Source: Azoarcus sp. (GTDB lineage Bacteria; Pseudomonadota; Gammaproteobacteria; Burkholderiales; Rhodocyclaceae). Taken from it: a DNA stretch of 43,150 bases. The stretch covers positions 1 through 43,150 of the forward strand of contig JAITQD010000087.1 of the NCBI GenBank assembly GCA_031289095.1. The letters are read 5' to 3'. Position numbers and translations under genes: made by a program. Shown here one piece after another: positions 23,683 to 33,294 of the stretch. Numbering within the stretch: the stretch's first letter is position 1; each line of letters begins with the position of its first letter. Below the pieces are notes generated by a model, which worked only from the letters and a program-made list of their open reading frames with translations, ran no database searches and was not told where the DNA came from.

Positions 23683-26213
23683 GCCACTCTCCGCAGCAAT
23701 GTCGGGTTCGCGGTGTGAGTGAAGTAGCGGCGATGCACTTCGTCGGAAAGCGCCTGCGCGGCGTCGGCGGCGGCGGCGAGCAGAGCGTGCAGGGCGATGA
23801 GCGCCTGACTGGGGTCGTCGTCCTCGAAGCGGGCGAGATCGAAATCTTCCAGTTGGCGGGCAAGCGGGTCGATCATCTGTGAGTGGTGGGAATGGCCCAG
23901 TTCACGTGCGGCGTTGGCGAGATAGTCGTGCAGCATGTTCACTTGGTAACGGATCGCGTGTGGATTGGCGGGATCGAACACGATCAGGTGCAGCGCCGGC
24001 AGCAGTTCTGGCATGCGCCGGTAGCGCGCGCGATAGGTGACGATGGAGTCGGCGGCTTCCAGCAGCCATTCCAGCATCTGTTCACGCTTGTCGGCGTCGG
24101 CGTGCGCCGGCACGGAGATCAGCCCGGCCAGCCCTTCCAGGCGTTCGATGAGGCGACCGAGGATGAGAAAGCGCCAGCCCGCGTCCCGGGTCATGTCGTC
24201 GAGCGCGAAGCCGGCGAAGGTAATGCACGACTGCATGACGTGGTTGATGGCCGACAGGGCCTGGTCGATGCCGGTGACCGGGGCGGTGAGCAGTTGTTCG
24301 AGGGCGTAGAGCGCGTGCCAGTTGTCCGAGGACAGGCGTTCGCGCACCTGCCCGGCGGAGAAGGCGAGCGCGCGCAGGTTGAACGCCACTGAGCCGGGTT
24401 GGCCGGGATCGGCCAGCGCGGCGATGAGCCGGCGTTCGAGCCGGGTTTCTTCGTCCACCTCGCCGCTGGTTGCGGCATGGGACGTTTTGCCCTGTTCGCC
24501 GCGCGCGCCGGGTTTGTCGCTGAACATGCCCAGGCGGTACAGGGCCGTGAGCAGTCCCGCGAGTCCCTGTTCGGCGTCCTCGCTGCTGGCGATGCGGCTC
24601 ATCGCTGCGCGCAGCAGGCGGGCACCGATTTCGACCCGCTCGGTGTAGCGCCCGAGCCAGAACAGGTTCTCTCCCACTCTGGAAGGAATATCGACGCCGC
24701 CGCTGACGAGATCGACGACACCCAAGCGGCGCTTGAGCAGCGAGGTGCGCACCGGGTTTTCGGCGCGTATCCAGGTGTCCTTGGACAGCCCGCCGCGCTG
24801 CATCGAGATCACCTCCATGCCGGAGCGCGGCGCGACACGCCCGAGCGCACCAGGCATGACGGTGTAGCCGCCGTCGCTGCTGGCGCAGGAGAACACACGG
24901 ATGCCGACCGAGCGCGGCAACAGGCGTTTGTGCCGCCATACCGGAGCCTGTGCGAGCCGCACCCATTCCTGCGCCACGTAGGCGTGAGGCTGGGCGAGGA
25001 TGCGTTCGATCATTTTTTGACGGGACTCGCCGTGTAGCAGGTGGCCGAACACTGCGTTCATGCGCATACTGGGGAAGGCCGGTTTGATGACCAGGGCATC
25101 AAGGTGGTCGAGGACGTATTCGAGCGCCGGTTTTTCGCCGCACCACCAGCTCGCCACCGACGGCATCGCCAGCGGCTCGCCGAGCAGGCGCTGGCAGATC
25201 GCAGGCAAGAAGCCGAACAGCGCGCCCGATTCAAGCACGCCGCTGCCGATGGCGTTGGCCATCAGCACCCGCCCGGCGCGAATGGCCCCGAGCAGTCCCG
25301 GAATGCCGAGGGTGGAATCGGTGCGCAGTTCGAGCGGATCGCAGTAATCGTCGTCGAGTCTGCGAAGGATGGCGTGCACCCGGCGCAGGCCGCTCAAGGT
25401 TTTGAGGAAAACGGTGTTGTCGCGCACGGTGAGATCTTGCCCTTCGACCAGCGGAAAGCCGAGGTAGCGGGCAAGGAAGGCGTGCTCGAAATGGGTTTCG
25501 TTGTACGGCCCCGGCGTGAGCAATACGGTGAGCGGCGCTTCGTCCTCGCGGTCGGCGGGGGCGAAGCGGGCAAAACTCTCCTGCATCGAGCGGAAGTAAC
25601 TGGCCAGCCGGTTGATATGCAGTTCGCGGAAAGCGATCGGGAAAGCGTTCGAGACGATGATGCGGTTCTGCAAGGCGTAGCCGGCCCCGGACGGGCCTTG
25701 CGTGCGGTCGGCGATGGCCCACCAGCGCCCGTTGGGCGCGCGGGCGAGATCGACGGCGTAGCTGAACAGCCATATATCGCCGGGCGGATGCAGGCCGCGC
25801 GCCGGCCAGCGGAAACCGGGCTGCCCAAAGACCAGCGCCGGTGGCAGCAGTCCTTCCGCGAGCAGGTGCTGGGGGCCGTAGAGATCGGCGAGGATGGCGT
25901 TGAGCAGCCGCGCCCTTTGCGCCACCGCTGCCGACAGGTTCATCCACTCGGCATCGTCGATGATGAGCGGCAGCATGTCGAGTTCCCATGGCCGCCGTTG
26001 GCCCTGCGGGTCGTTGTAGATGTTGTAGCTGACGCCATCGGCCTCGATCGCGTCGCGCACGAACTTTTCGCGCTGAAGGAGCGATTCCTCGGGGAAGCTT
26101 GCCAGCCGTTCCACGAATGCCTGCCAGTGGGGGCGCGCCTCGCCACGAGCGGCGAACATTTCGTCGTAGCGGCTGGCGTGAAAGGGATAATCGTGCAGGA
26201 GTCCGGTGGGCAT
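23679..26213 (-). CDS. Circularly permuted ATP-grasp / alpha-E fusion protein
   Basis: 844 residues from ATG 26213, which has GGGAGG about twelve bases upstream; an in-frame ATG at 26237 lacks such a site. The N-terminal two thirds are the permuted ATP-grasp (former DUF404/DUF407): KFVRDAIEADGVSYNIY, DRTQGPSGAGYALQNRI, VLLTPGPYNETHFEHAFLA, VEGQDLTVRDN, and SWWCGEKPALEYVLDHLDALVIKPAF. The last third is the alpha-E domain (former DUF403): SRVGENLFWLGRYTERVE, FAGFALDDMTRDAGWRFLILGRLIERLE, and RRYFTHTANP. Both halves occur as separate genes elsewhere; the fusion is common. ATP-grasp enzymes ligate carboxyl to amino groups, so an amide-forming step is expected. Confidence 0.9.
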   Translation of the reverse strand: MPTGLLHDYPFHASRYDEMFAARGEARPHWQAFVERLASFPEESLLQREKFVRDAIEADGVSYNIYNDPQGQRRPWELDMLPLIIDDAEWMNLSAAVAQRARLLNAILADLYGPQHLLAEGLLPPALVFGQPGFRWPARGLHPPGDIWLFSYAVDLARAPNGRWWAIADRTQGPSGAGYALQNRIIVSNAFPIAFRELHINRLASYFRSMQESFARFAPADREDEAPLTVLLTPGPYNETHFEHAFLARYLGFPLVEGQDLTVRDNTVFLKTLSGLRRVHAILRRLDDDYCDPLELRTDSTLGIPGLLGAIRAGRVLMANAIGSGVLESGALFGFLPAICQRLLGEPLAMPSVASWWCGEKPALEYVLDHLDALVIKPAFPSMRMNAVFGHLLHGESRQKMIERILAQPHAYVAQEWVRLAQAPVWRHKRLLPRSVGIRVFSCASSDGGYTVMPGALGRVAPRSGMEVISMQRGGLSKDTWIRAENPVRTSLLKRRLGVVDLVSGGVDIPSRVGENLFWLGRYTERVEIGARLLRAAMSRIASSEDAEQGLAGLLTALYRLGMFSDKPGARGEQGKTSHAATSGEVDEETRLERRLIAALADPGQPGSVAFNLRALAFSAGQVRERLSSDNWHALYALEQLLTAPVTGIDQALSAINHVMQSCITFAGFALDDMTRDAGWRFLILGRLIERLEGLAGLISVPAHADADKREQMLEWLLEAADSIVTYRARYRRMPELLPALHLIVFDPANPHAIRYQVNMLHDYLANAARELGHSHHSQMIDPLARQLEDFDLARFEDDDPSQALIALHALLAAAADAAQALSDEVHRRYFTHTANPTLLRRVA

Positions 26214-26268
26214 GGCGGCAATGCGCCTCCCGCCCATGGCGGCGCGGCGCGCTGTTATTTTGGGAAAG

Positions 26269-29200
26269 TCAGCAATGGCGCAAGTCTAGCGTGAATGGAA
26301 ACTCTGGTTGCGACCGCACTTCACGGGGAAATATTTTTCCTGGGGTGTGTCCGAAGCGGAAAAAGCGCGCAATGCGACGGCTTTCCGCCTCGAAAGCGTT
26401 GACCGGGAAGGTCTCGAAATTGCGCCCGCCAGGGTGCGATACATGGTATTGGCATCCACCGAGGCTTTTCTGGTTCCAGGTATCGACGATGTCGAAGGTG
26501 AGCGGGCTGTCGACGCCAATGACCGGGTGCAGAGCGGAGGCCGGCTGCCAGGCGCGATAGCGCACCCCGGCGACGAATTCGCCAGCGACGCCGGTGGGCC
26601 GCAACGGCACGGTCACACCATTGCAGGTTACGGCATAGCGGTCGGGCGTGACGCCGTCGAACTTGACCTGTATCCGTTCGAGCGAGGAATCGACGTAGCG
26701 CGCGGCGCCGCTGTCCGCGCCTTCCTCGCCCATGACGCGCCAGGGGTCGAGCGCCGCCCGCAGTTCGAGGCGCATGCCCTGCACCGCGTAGTCGCCGAGC
26801 ACGGGGAAGCGGAATTCGAGATGCGGCGCGAACCATTCAAGCTCGAACGGATAGCCGCAGGCGCGCAACTCATCGACGACGTCGTGGAAGTCCTGCCAGA
26901 CGAAGTGCGGCAACATGAAACGGTCGTGCAATTCCGTGTCCCAGCGCACCAGCCGCGCCGGTACGTAAGGTTCTTCCCAGAAACGGGCGACGAGCGCGCG
27001 CAGCAGCAATTGCTGGGTGAGGCTCATGCGCGCATGCGGCGGCATCTCGAACGCGCGCATTTCCAGCAGGCCGAGGCGTCCGGCGGGGCTGTCGGTCGAG
27101 TAGAGTTTGTCGATGCAGAACTCGGTGCGGTGGGTGTTGCCGCCGACGTCGATCAGGAGGTTGCGCAGCAGGCGGTCGACCAGCCAGGGCGAACAGGCGC
27201 TGCCGCGCCCGCACTGGCGGTTCAGTTCGCGGAACGCCAGTTCAATTTCGGCTACCGGATCGTTGCGGGCCTCGTCGATGCGCGGCGCCTGCGAGGCCGG
27301 GCCGATGAACAGGCCCGAGAACAGGTATGACAGGCCTGGATGGTTGTGCCAGTAGCCAACGAGGCTTGTGAGCAGGTCAGGACGGCGCAGGAAGGGTGAA
27401 TCGGCGGGCGTCGCACCGCCAAGCACGAAGTGATTGCCGCCGCCGGTGCCGGTGTGGCGACCGTCGATCATGAACTTTTCGCTGCTGAGGCGCGAGAGAT
27501 GGGCGGCATCGTAGAGATGGGCGGTCTGCTCGACCAGTTCGCTCCAATCGGAGGCGGGATGGATGTTGATCTCGATGACGCCGGTATCTGGCGTAATCCG
27601 GAAATGTTGCAGGCGCGCGTCACGTGGTGGCTCGTAGCCTTCAAGCAGGACGGGCTGCGCCAGCCGGTCGGCGACCGCCTCGACGGCGGCGACGATTTCG
27701 AGATAGTCCTCCAGCGCGGAGCTTGGCGGCATGAACACGTACAGTGTGCCGTTGCGCGCCTCCGCGCACATTGCGGTGCGCACCACCCAGGACGCCGGTT
27801 CAAACGGGCGCGGCGTCCGCGCGGGATCGTCGCTGTCCGTTTCCGCGACCGCCGCCGGAACTTCGAACTGACGGCGTATTTTGGTGGCGGCGGGCAGGGG
27901 GTGGAGGGGTGCGAAAGGATCGGGCTGGCCGGTTGCACTCGTCCACGGTTGCGAGTCGAGCGGCAGCCGGTAGCCCATTGGCGAGTCGCCGGGAACCAGG
28001 TAACAGCGACCGGCGCGCAGGAACCACGGCCCCGTCCGCCAGATGTCGCGCCCGTGATCGCGCATGATCGGCAGGGCGTAGCCGGTGGCGTTCGCCAGAC
28101 CCTGCGTGAAGACGCGCATCAGGCGCTCGCGCTCCAACGGGTCGTCAAGGCGGGCGTCGAACGGGTCGACGTTTGCTGGCAAGCGCTGCTCGCGCCATAG
28201 ATAGTAATAGGCGTCCTCGTAACCGGGAAAGACGAATTGCGGTTCGAGTCCGAGTTCTTCGGCGACGGCGCGCAGGAACCGCCCGGCCACGGCTTCGTCC
28301 GCCCCGGCGGGCCGGGCTTCGTCCGCCACCAGATCGGCGCGCCGCCAGACCGGCTCGCCGTCGCGCCGCCAGAAGCAGTTCAGCGACCAGCGCGGCAGTG
28401 GCTCGCCCGGATACCATTTGCCCTGCCCGAAATGTACGAGTCCGCCCGCGCCGTATTTGTCGCGCAGGCGATGGTAGAGATCGGCGGCGAGGCGCTTTTT
28501 GTCCGGCCCCATTGCGGCGGTGTTCCATTCCACGCCGTCGGGGTTGTCGACCGGGACGAATGTCGGCTCGCCGCCCTGGGTCAGCCGGACGTCGCCGCTG
28601 GCGAGTCCGGCATCGACGGCGTAGCCGAGGCGCTCAATTGCGGCCCATTGTTCCTCGCTGTAAGGCTTGGTGGCGCGCGGCGTTTCCCGGATGCGGGCGA
28701 CTTTCATCCGGTGCTCGAAAGTAGCCTCGCATTTGCCGATCGCCCCGGTGATTGGCGCCGCCGAAACCGGGTCGGGCGAACAGGCAAGCGGAATGTGTCC
28801 TTCGCCTGCGAGCAATCCCGAAGTGGGATCGAGCCCGATCCAGCCCGCGCCGGGCAGATACACCTCGCACCAGGCGTGCAGGTCGGTGAAATCGGCTTCC
28901 GGCCCGCTGGGGCCATCGAGCGGTTTGACATCCGGCGCGAGCTGGATCAGGTAGCCGGAAACGAACCTTGCCGCCAATCCCAGGTGGCGCAGCAACTGCA
29001 CCAGCAGCCAGGCCGAATCGCGGCAGGAGCCGGATTGCCGGGTGAGCGTTTCCCCGGGCGTCTGCACGCCAGGTTCGAGGCGGGTCAGGTACTTGATGTG
29101 CCCGCACAGGCCGCAGTTGAGCCGGACGAGAAAATCCACCGTGCGCAGTCGGCCACGGTCGATGCGCGCGAGGTATTCAGTGAATTCCGGTTTGGCCGGC

Positions 29201-29562
29201 AATTTCAGCAGATAAGGCGCGAGTTCGTGCGCCTGCCAGCTTTCATAGCGAAACGGCACATATTCGGCATAGGGTTCAAGGAAGAAATCGAACGGATTGT
29301 GCACCGCCATCTCGGCCACCAGATCGACCTCGACCCGGAACGAATCGGTTTCTTCCGGGAACACAAGCCGTGCGAGGTAGTTCGATTGCGGGTCTTGTTG
29401 CCAGTTGATGAAATGCTTTTCCGGTGACACCCGCAAGGAATACGACAGGATACGGGTGCGGCTGTGCGGCGCGGGGCGCAGTCGCACGATCTGCGGGCCG
29501 AGCGCCACCGGACGAGCGTAGCGATAGGAAGTAATGTGGGAGAGAGCCACATGGAGGGACAT
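26269..29562 (-). CDS. Transglutaminase-DUF2126 protein
   Basis: 1097 residues from ATG 29562, seven bases after AAGAGG. The first 290 residues are a bacterial transglutaminase: SHITSYRYARPVALGPQ, then GSCRDSAWL (C180), LHAWCEVYL (H229) and GLDPTSG (D245), so the Cys-His-Asp triad is complete. The rest is DUF2126: LTQGGEPTFVPVDN, FVFPGYEDAYYYLW, MRDHGRDIWRTGPWFL, GGGNHFVLGGATP, and LFSGLFIGPASQAPR. It starts a three-gene row on the - strand with 55 bases to the ATP-grasp gene. The whole set is widespread in proteobacteria. Confidence 0.9.
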   Translation of the reverse strand: MSLHVALSHITSYRYARPVALGPQIVRLRPAPHSRTRILSYSLRVSPEKHFINWQQDPQSNYLARLVFPEETDSFRVEVDLVAEMAVHNPFDFFLEPYAEYVPFRYESWQAHELAPYLLKLPAKPEFTEYLARIDRGRLRTVDFLVRLNCGLCGHIKYLTRLEPGVQTPGETLTRQSGSCRDSAWLLVQLLRHLGLAARFVSGYLIQLAPDVKPLDGPSGPEADFTDLHAWCEVYLPGAGWIGLDPTSGLLAGEGHIPLACSPDPVSAAPITGAIGKCEATFEHRMKVARIRETPRATKPYSEEQWAAIERLGYAVDAGLASGDVRLTQGGEPTFVPVDNPDGVEWNTAAMGPDKKRLAADLYHRLRDKYGAGGLVHFGQGKWYPGEPLPRWSLNCFWRRDGEPVWRRADLVADEARPAGADEAVAGRFLRAVAEELGLEPQFVFPGYEDAYYYLWREQRLPANVDPFDARLDDPLERERLMRVFTQGLANATGYALPIMRDHGRDIWRTGPWFLRAGRCYLVPGDSPMGYRLPLDSQPWTSATGQPDPFAPLHPLPAATKIRRQFEVPAAVAETDSDDPARTPRPFEPASWVVRTAMCAEARNGTLYVFMPPSSALEDYLEIVAAVEAVADRLAQPVLLEGYEPPRDARLQHFRITPDTGVIEINIHPASDWSELVEQTAHLYDAAHLSRLSSEKFMIDGRHTGTGGGNHFVLGGATPADSPFLRRPDLLTSLVGYWHNHPGLSYLFSGLFIGPASQAPRIDEARNDPVAEIELAFRELNRQCGRGSACSPWLVDRLLRNLLIDVGGNTHRTEFCIDKLYSTDSPAGRLGLLEMRAFEMPPHARMSLTQQLLLRALVARFWEEPYVPARLVRWDTELHDRFMLPHFVWQDFHDVVDELRACGYPFELEWFAPHLEFRFPVLGDYAVQGMRLELRAALDPWRVMGEEGADSGAARYVDSSLERIQVKFDGVTPDRYAVTCNGVTVPLRPTGVAGEFVAGVRYRAWQPASALHPVIGVDSPLTFDIVDTWNQKSLGGCQYHVSHPGGRNFETFPVNAFEAESRRIARFFRFGHTPGKIFPREVRSQPEFPFTLDLRHC

Positions 29563-29926
29563 GGGAAAACCTCTTTTTCGTTTCGCGGACTCTGGTAGGC
29601 GAGCAAATCCCACGCCTGGCGCGGAGCCATTGCGGGTAGCGGCGGGCGCGGCGGCGAGCCGCACCGTGGCGGTGCGAAACGTCACCCGGAAGCACCAAAA
29701 CAGGCAGACCGCCATTGTCCGCCGATCCGGCGGCGTTGTTTGGAAAGAAGGTTGTTAGCCCCCGTTGTGTGTCGGAAAATTTTACACTGTTTCCGTTTTT
29801 GATCTGTGGCATCAGTTAAAGAGTGCTATATATTCATGTTGATACATTGTTGGCAAGTAACTTGCTTGTAACATGGTTGGGGGCTGTATGTCTGGCCTGT
29901 GTGACTTACTCCGAGGAACAAATCAA
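29563..29926. other. Divergent control region between the DUF2126 gene and the PEP-CTERM gene
   Basis: No gene is convincing. The part nearest the DUF2126 gene is GC-rich; 29760-29880 is AT-rich and holds a sigma-54 site for the PEP-CTERM gene. No clear promoter for the - strand was found. Confidence 0.5.
29851..29866 (+). promoter_or_regulatory. Sigma-54 promoter of the PEP-CTERM gene
   Basis: TGGCAAGTAACTTGCT matches the sigma-54 consensus TGGCACG-N4-TTGCW with only one change (A for C at the sixth base) and the exact GG-GC spacing. The start site would be near 29877, 50 bases before the ATG. PEP-CTERM genes in this group are known to be driven by sigma-54 with PrsK/PrsR, which supports it. 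Confidence 0.75.
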
Positions 29927-30478
29927 ATGAAACGCCTTGCTTCTGCGCTTGTGACCGCAGGTCTGCTTTCCCTCTCTGTTGGCAGTCAGGCTGGGACTTT
30001 CCACTTCACTGGTGACTTTGCCGATGCGAGCGATGTCGTATACGGCGCGTTTACCGTGACTGACTACGATTCGGTGAATCTGCTATTTACGGACTCGTAC
30101 GCGGAAGGGAATTTCGATCCGATCCTGTTTGTGTGGGATGCGAGGGGGAATCTTCTCGCATCTGACGACGATAGTGGGCCTAGCTGGGATGCGCTCCTCT
30201 ATCTTACCGGTCTGGCGGCGGGAAATTATTATTTTGGCATTACCCAGTTTCCCAACTGGAATAATGGCAACAATCTCACCGATGGGTTCACATACGGTGG
30301 ACAGACTCAGGGGGCGCCGTACCTTGGAGCGTCCTGGAGCCTGTACGTCACTGGCGCGGCGAGTGCGAAGATTCTGCCGGGTGTGCCTGCCGTTCCCGAG
30401 CCGGAAACCTATGCCATGTTGCTGGCGGGCTTGGGCGTTGTTGGCGCGGTGGCGCGCCGCCGTAGCAAAAAAATCTGA
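29927..30478 (+). CDS. PEP-CTERM sorting-domain protein
   Basis: 183 residues from ATG 29927 with GAGGAAC upstream. A Sec signal peptide ends near SQA (22). The mature part is a small beta domain with GNFDPILFVWDARGNLLASDDDSG and LAAGNYYFGITQFPNW, which resembles DVUA0089-type proteins. The C-terminus has VPEPETYAML, a hydrophobic stretch and ARRRS, the full PEP-CTERM sorting signal read by exosortase. It should be processed and exposed at or released from the cell surface. Exosortase is not in the window. The terminator follows at once. Confidence 0.93.
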   Translation: MKRLASALVTAGLLSLSVGSQAGTFHFTGDFADASDVVYGAFTVTDYDSVNLLFTDSYAEGNFDPILFVWDARGNLLASDDDSGPSWDALLYLTGLAAGNYYFGITQFPNWNNGNNLTDGFTYGGQTQGAPYLGASWSLYVTGAASAKILPGVPAVPEPETYAMLLAGLGVVGAVARRRSKKI

Positions 30479-30492
30479 GTTTCAAGTTCCTG

Positions 30493-30521
30493 AAAAAACG
30501 CGCCTGCGGGCGCGTTTTTTT
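30493..30521 (+). terminator. Bidirectional Rho-independent terminator
   Basis: AAAAAACGCGCC (30493-30504) and its exact complement (30509-30520) frame a TGCG loop. The arms provide T-runs on both strands, so it can end the PEP-CTERM gene (+) and recJ (-). Confidence 0.92.
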
Positions 30522-30529
30522 ATGGGCGC

Positions 30530-32221
30530 TCAGACTGCCTCGAAGTGCTCCAGCATCAATTGCACGGTCGATACTCCCTTGTATTCGTTTATATCCAGCC
30601 GATAGGCGGCGTGCAGGATGTCGGGGGCGCGCTCGGCGCAGTCGAAGCGGATGGCGTTGAAGTGTGCGCTGCCGAGCGCGAGTTCGAGCTTGAGGTGGCG
30701 ATCCTTGAGGATGCGCTGACGTTCGACGCGGAACACGTTGTCGAACACCGGGGCGGGAAAGCCTTGGCCCCAGACTTCGCGTTCCAGTAGACGGGCCGCG
30801 TCGAGGGTGATGTCGGCGGCGTCGAGTTTGCCGTCGGTGTCGATGCGCCGTTCGAGGTCGGCGGGGCTGAGCAGGCTGGCGGCGATTTCTTCAAAGGCGG
30901 CGCGGAAATCCGGCAGTTTGTCCGCGTGGATGCTGAGGCCGGCGGCCATGGCGTGACCGCCGAAACGCAACACGATGCCCGGCGCGCGGCGGGTGACGAG
31001 TTCCAGTGCGTCCTTCAGGTGCAGACCGGGGATCGAGCGCCCTGAGCCTTTCAGTTCGCCGTCCTGACCGTGGGCGAAGGCGATGGTGGGGCGGTGTAGC
31101 TTTTCGCGGATGCGCCCGGCGACGAGGCCGACTACGCCGGGGTGCCAGTCCGGCTCGAACAGGGTGATGCCGGCGCGGTCATCTGCGTCGAATGTGTCGA
31201 GGGCGCGTTGCGCGGCTTCTCGCATGTCGGTCTCGATTTCGCGCCGTTCGTGGTTGAGGCGGTCGAGTTCGCGCGCGAGTGCGAGGGCGCGGGTGTCGTC
31301 GTCGGTGACGAGGCATTCGATTCCTAGGCTCATGTCGGCGAGCCGTCCGGCGGCATTCAGGCGCGGGCCGAGGGCGAAGCCGAGATCGAAGGCGTTCGCC
31401 CGCGCCGCGTCGCGCCGGGATACGGCGAACAGCGCCCGGATGCCGGGCTGCATGCGGCCCGCGCGCATGCGCTGCAAGCCTTGCGCGACGAGGATGCGAT
31501 TGTTGCGGTCGAGTTTTACCACATCGGCCACGGTGCCCAGCGCCACGAGGTCGAGCAGGTCGGCGAGGTTGGGTTCGCGCCCGGCGGCGAATGCGCCGCG
31601 CTCGCGCAATTCGGCCCGCAGCGCCAGCATGACGTAGAACATGACGCCTACCCCGGCCAGCGCCTTGCTAGGAAAATCGCAGCCGGGCTGATTGGGATTG
31701 ACGATGACGTCCGCCTCGGGCAGCGTCGCGCCGGGCAGGTGGTGGTCGGTGATGACGGTGCTCATGCCGCGTGCGCGCGCTGCGGCTACGCCGTCGATGC
31801 TGGCGATGCCGTTGTCGACGGTGATGAGTACGTCGGGTTGCAGCCGGGCGGCGATGTCGACCATTGGTGGCGTGAGGCCGTAGCCGAGTGCGATGCGATC
31901 CGGTACCAGGTAATGCACGTTTGCGCCGAAGGCGCGCAGCGCCCGTACCCCGACTGCGCAGGCGGTTGCGCCGTCGCAATCGTAGTCGGCGACGATCACC
32001 ATGCGTGCGCCGGCTTCGATGGCGTCGGCCAGCAGCCGCGCGGCATCGCGCGCGCCGGTGAGCGCAGCCGGGGGCAACAGCGTTTGGAGCGAAAGATCGA
32101 GTCCGGAGGCGTCGGGCACGCCGCGCGCGGCGTAAAGGCGGGCGAGTAGGGGATGCACGCCAGCGGCGGTGAGGGCGGAGAGGGCGCGCGCCGGGATGTT
32201 GCGGGGGCGGATGATGCTCAT
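30530..32221 (-). CDS. recJ: Single-stranded-DNA exonuclease RecJ
   Basis: 563 residues from ATG 32221. DHH phosphoesterase motifs are in order: VADYDCDGATA (79-84), DNG (136-138), TDHHLPG (159-161), then LDLVALGTVADVV with the fourth motif. The DHHA1 domain (SGRSIPGLHLKDAL, RFGGHAMAAGLSI) and the C-terminal OB fold follow. RecJ degrades 5' ends of single-stranded DNA in recombination and mismatch repair. Its start overlaps the rpfE-like gene by four bases, the same pairing as in the Xanthomonas rpf region. No clear Shine-Dalgarno is seen, which fits coupling. Confidence 0.94.
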   Translation of the reverse strand: MSIIRPRNIPARALSALTAAGVHPLLARLYAARGVPDASGLDLSLQTLLPPAALTGARDAARLLADAIEAGARMVIVADYDCDGATACAVGVRALRAFGANVHYLVPDRIALGYGLTPPMVDIAARLQPDVLITVDNGIASIDGVAAARARGMSTVITDHHLPGATLPEADVIVNPNQPGCDFPSKALAGVGVMFYVMLALRAELRERGAFAAGREPNLADLLDLVALGTVADVVKLDRNNRILVAQGLQRMRAGRMQPGIRALFAVSRRDAARANAFDLGFALGPRLNAAGRLADMSLGIECLVTDDDTRALALARELDRLNHERREIETDMREAAQRALDTFDADDRAGITLFEPDWHPGVVGLVAGRIREKLHRPTIAFAHGQDGELKGSGRSIPGLHLKDALELVTRRAPGIVLRFGGHAMAAGLSIHADKLPDFRAAFEEIAASLLSPADLERRIDTDGKLDAADITLDAARLLEREVWGQGFPAPVFDNVFRVERQRILKDRHLKLELALGSAHFNAIRFDCAERAPDILHAAYRLDINEYKGVSTVQLMLEHFEAV

Positions 32222-33294
32222 TGTGTCTGCCGGGCGGATTCGCTTTTGATTCCGGCGGCGTGCAGGTCGTCCAGGGCCAGAGGTTTGCGCCAGAAACACC
32301 AGCGCGCGCGGTGGGAAACGGTCAAGGAAAAGCCGATGCGTTCGCCGGGTGCGAGTAATTGAAATTGGTGCAGGCTTCCGCCGCCGTCGAGCGCTGCGGC
32401 GATGGGGGCGAACCAGTCGGTTTCCAGCGCGGCGAGCGCCGTCCGCCAGGCGTCGAGGTCGCGGTGGCGGGCGGGGGCGGCGAGTTCATTGAGTACGACC
32501 AGCGATTCGGCGCGCAATGCCGCCGCCACGTCCGGCAAGCCGGGTTCGATGCTTGCAGCGCGCGCCAGTCCGCGCGCCATGGGGTCGAGCGCTTGTATGG
32601 CCGGGCACGGTGCGCGGGGTGTGGTGTCAGGGCGCGGGCTGCCGCCCCAGAACCACAGGCTGTTGATTGCTCGCCGTCCGGCGGCTTCGCGCGCTTTGTT
32701 GACCGGGTGATGGTGCAGCGCGATCTGGACTTCGTTCAGGATGTGCCGCCAGTGGCGGGCGTCGTGATCGTCACCTTCTTCGCCTTCGGGCAGAAAATGC
32801 AGGATCGAGCGGCCTACCGCATCGTGCAGCGGCGCAAACCGCACCGTGGGTGGGCGTTCGCGGCGCAGGTACCAGCGCGTCGGCGTGGCGGCGGAAAACT
32901 GGCCGAGATCGGGAAAGTCGGCGGTGAGGGCGGCGATCAGGGCGGCAGCCTCGGTTTTGTCGATTTCGTCGTCGGCGAAGTCTGCGAGCAGCAGGTGTTC
33001 GCGCGTGAGGGATAGGTTGACCGGGTCGGCACAAAGCCAGTGCGCGCCGGGATCGCTTTCGGATGCGGGGCCATCGTCTTCGCCCAAGTGGCGCAGGGCG
33101 GCGAGCGGCGGCATTTCGTCATCGACTCCGAAAAGCCGCGCCAGAAAGCATTCTTCGTGGGTGTGCGCTTCGATGCGCCGCCGTCCGCGTCCGAGCAGGC
33201 GGGCCAGCGCCGTGAGTGCCATGTTCTGCGCAGGGCGGTGCGTTTGCTGCGCGGGCCAGAGCAGGCCGGGAACGACGAGCAGCAGGCGGTTCAC
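32218..33294 (-). CDS. rpfE: RpfE-like protein (COG4255)
   Basis: 358 residues. The N-terminus LLLVVPGLLWP and the core SILHFLPEGEE, then INSLWFWGGSPRP identify the RpfE/COG4255 family; distant likeness to the alkaline-phosphatase/phosphoglycerate-mutase superfamily has been noted for it. In Xanthomonas rpfE lies beside recJ in the rpf cluster but has no firm function. Here it overlaps recJ by four bases and the HAD phosphatase by four, so it is part of a coupled row. No signal peptide. Confidence 0.8.
   Translation of the reverse strand: MNRLLLVVPGLLWPAQQTHRPAQNMALTALARLLGRGRRRIEAHTHEECFLARLFGVDDEMPPLAALRHLGEDDGPASESDPGAHWLCADPVNLSLTREHLLLADFADDEIDKTEAAALIAALTADFPDLGQFSAATPTRWYLRRERPPTVRFAPLHDAVGRSILHFLPEGEEGDDHDARHWRHILNEVQIALHHHPVNKAREAAGRRAINSLWFWGGSPRPDTTPRAPCPAIQALDPMARGLARAASIEPGLPDVAAALRAESLVVLNELAAPARHRDLDAWRTALAALETDWFAPIAAALDGGGSLHQFQLLAPGERIGFSLTVSHRARWCFWRKPLALDDLHAAGIKSESARQTQ

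Noticed and set aside
26308-27330. 340-codon open frame opposite the DUF2126 gene
   Set aside because: Shadow; no start signal and no family.
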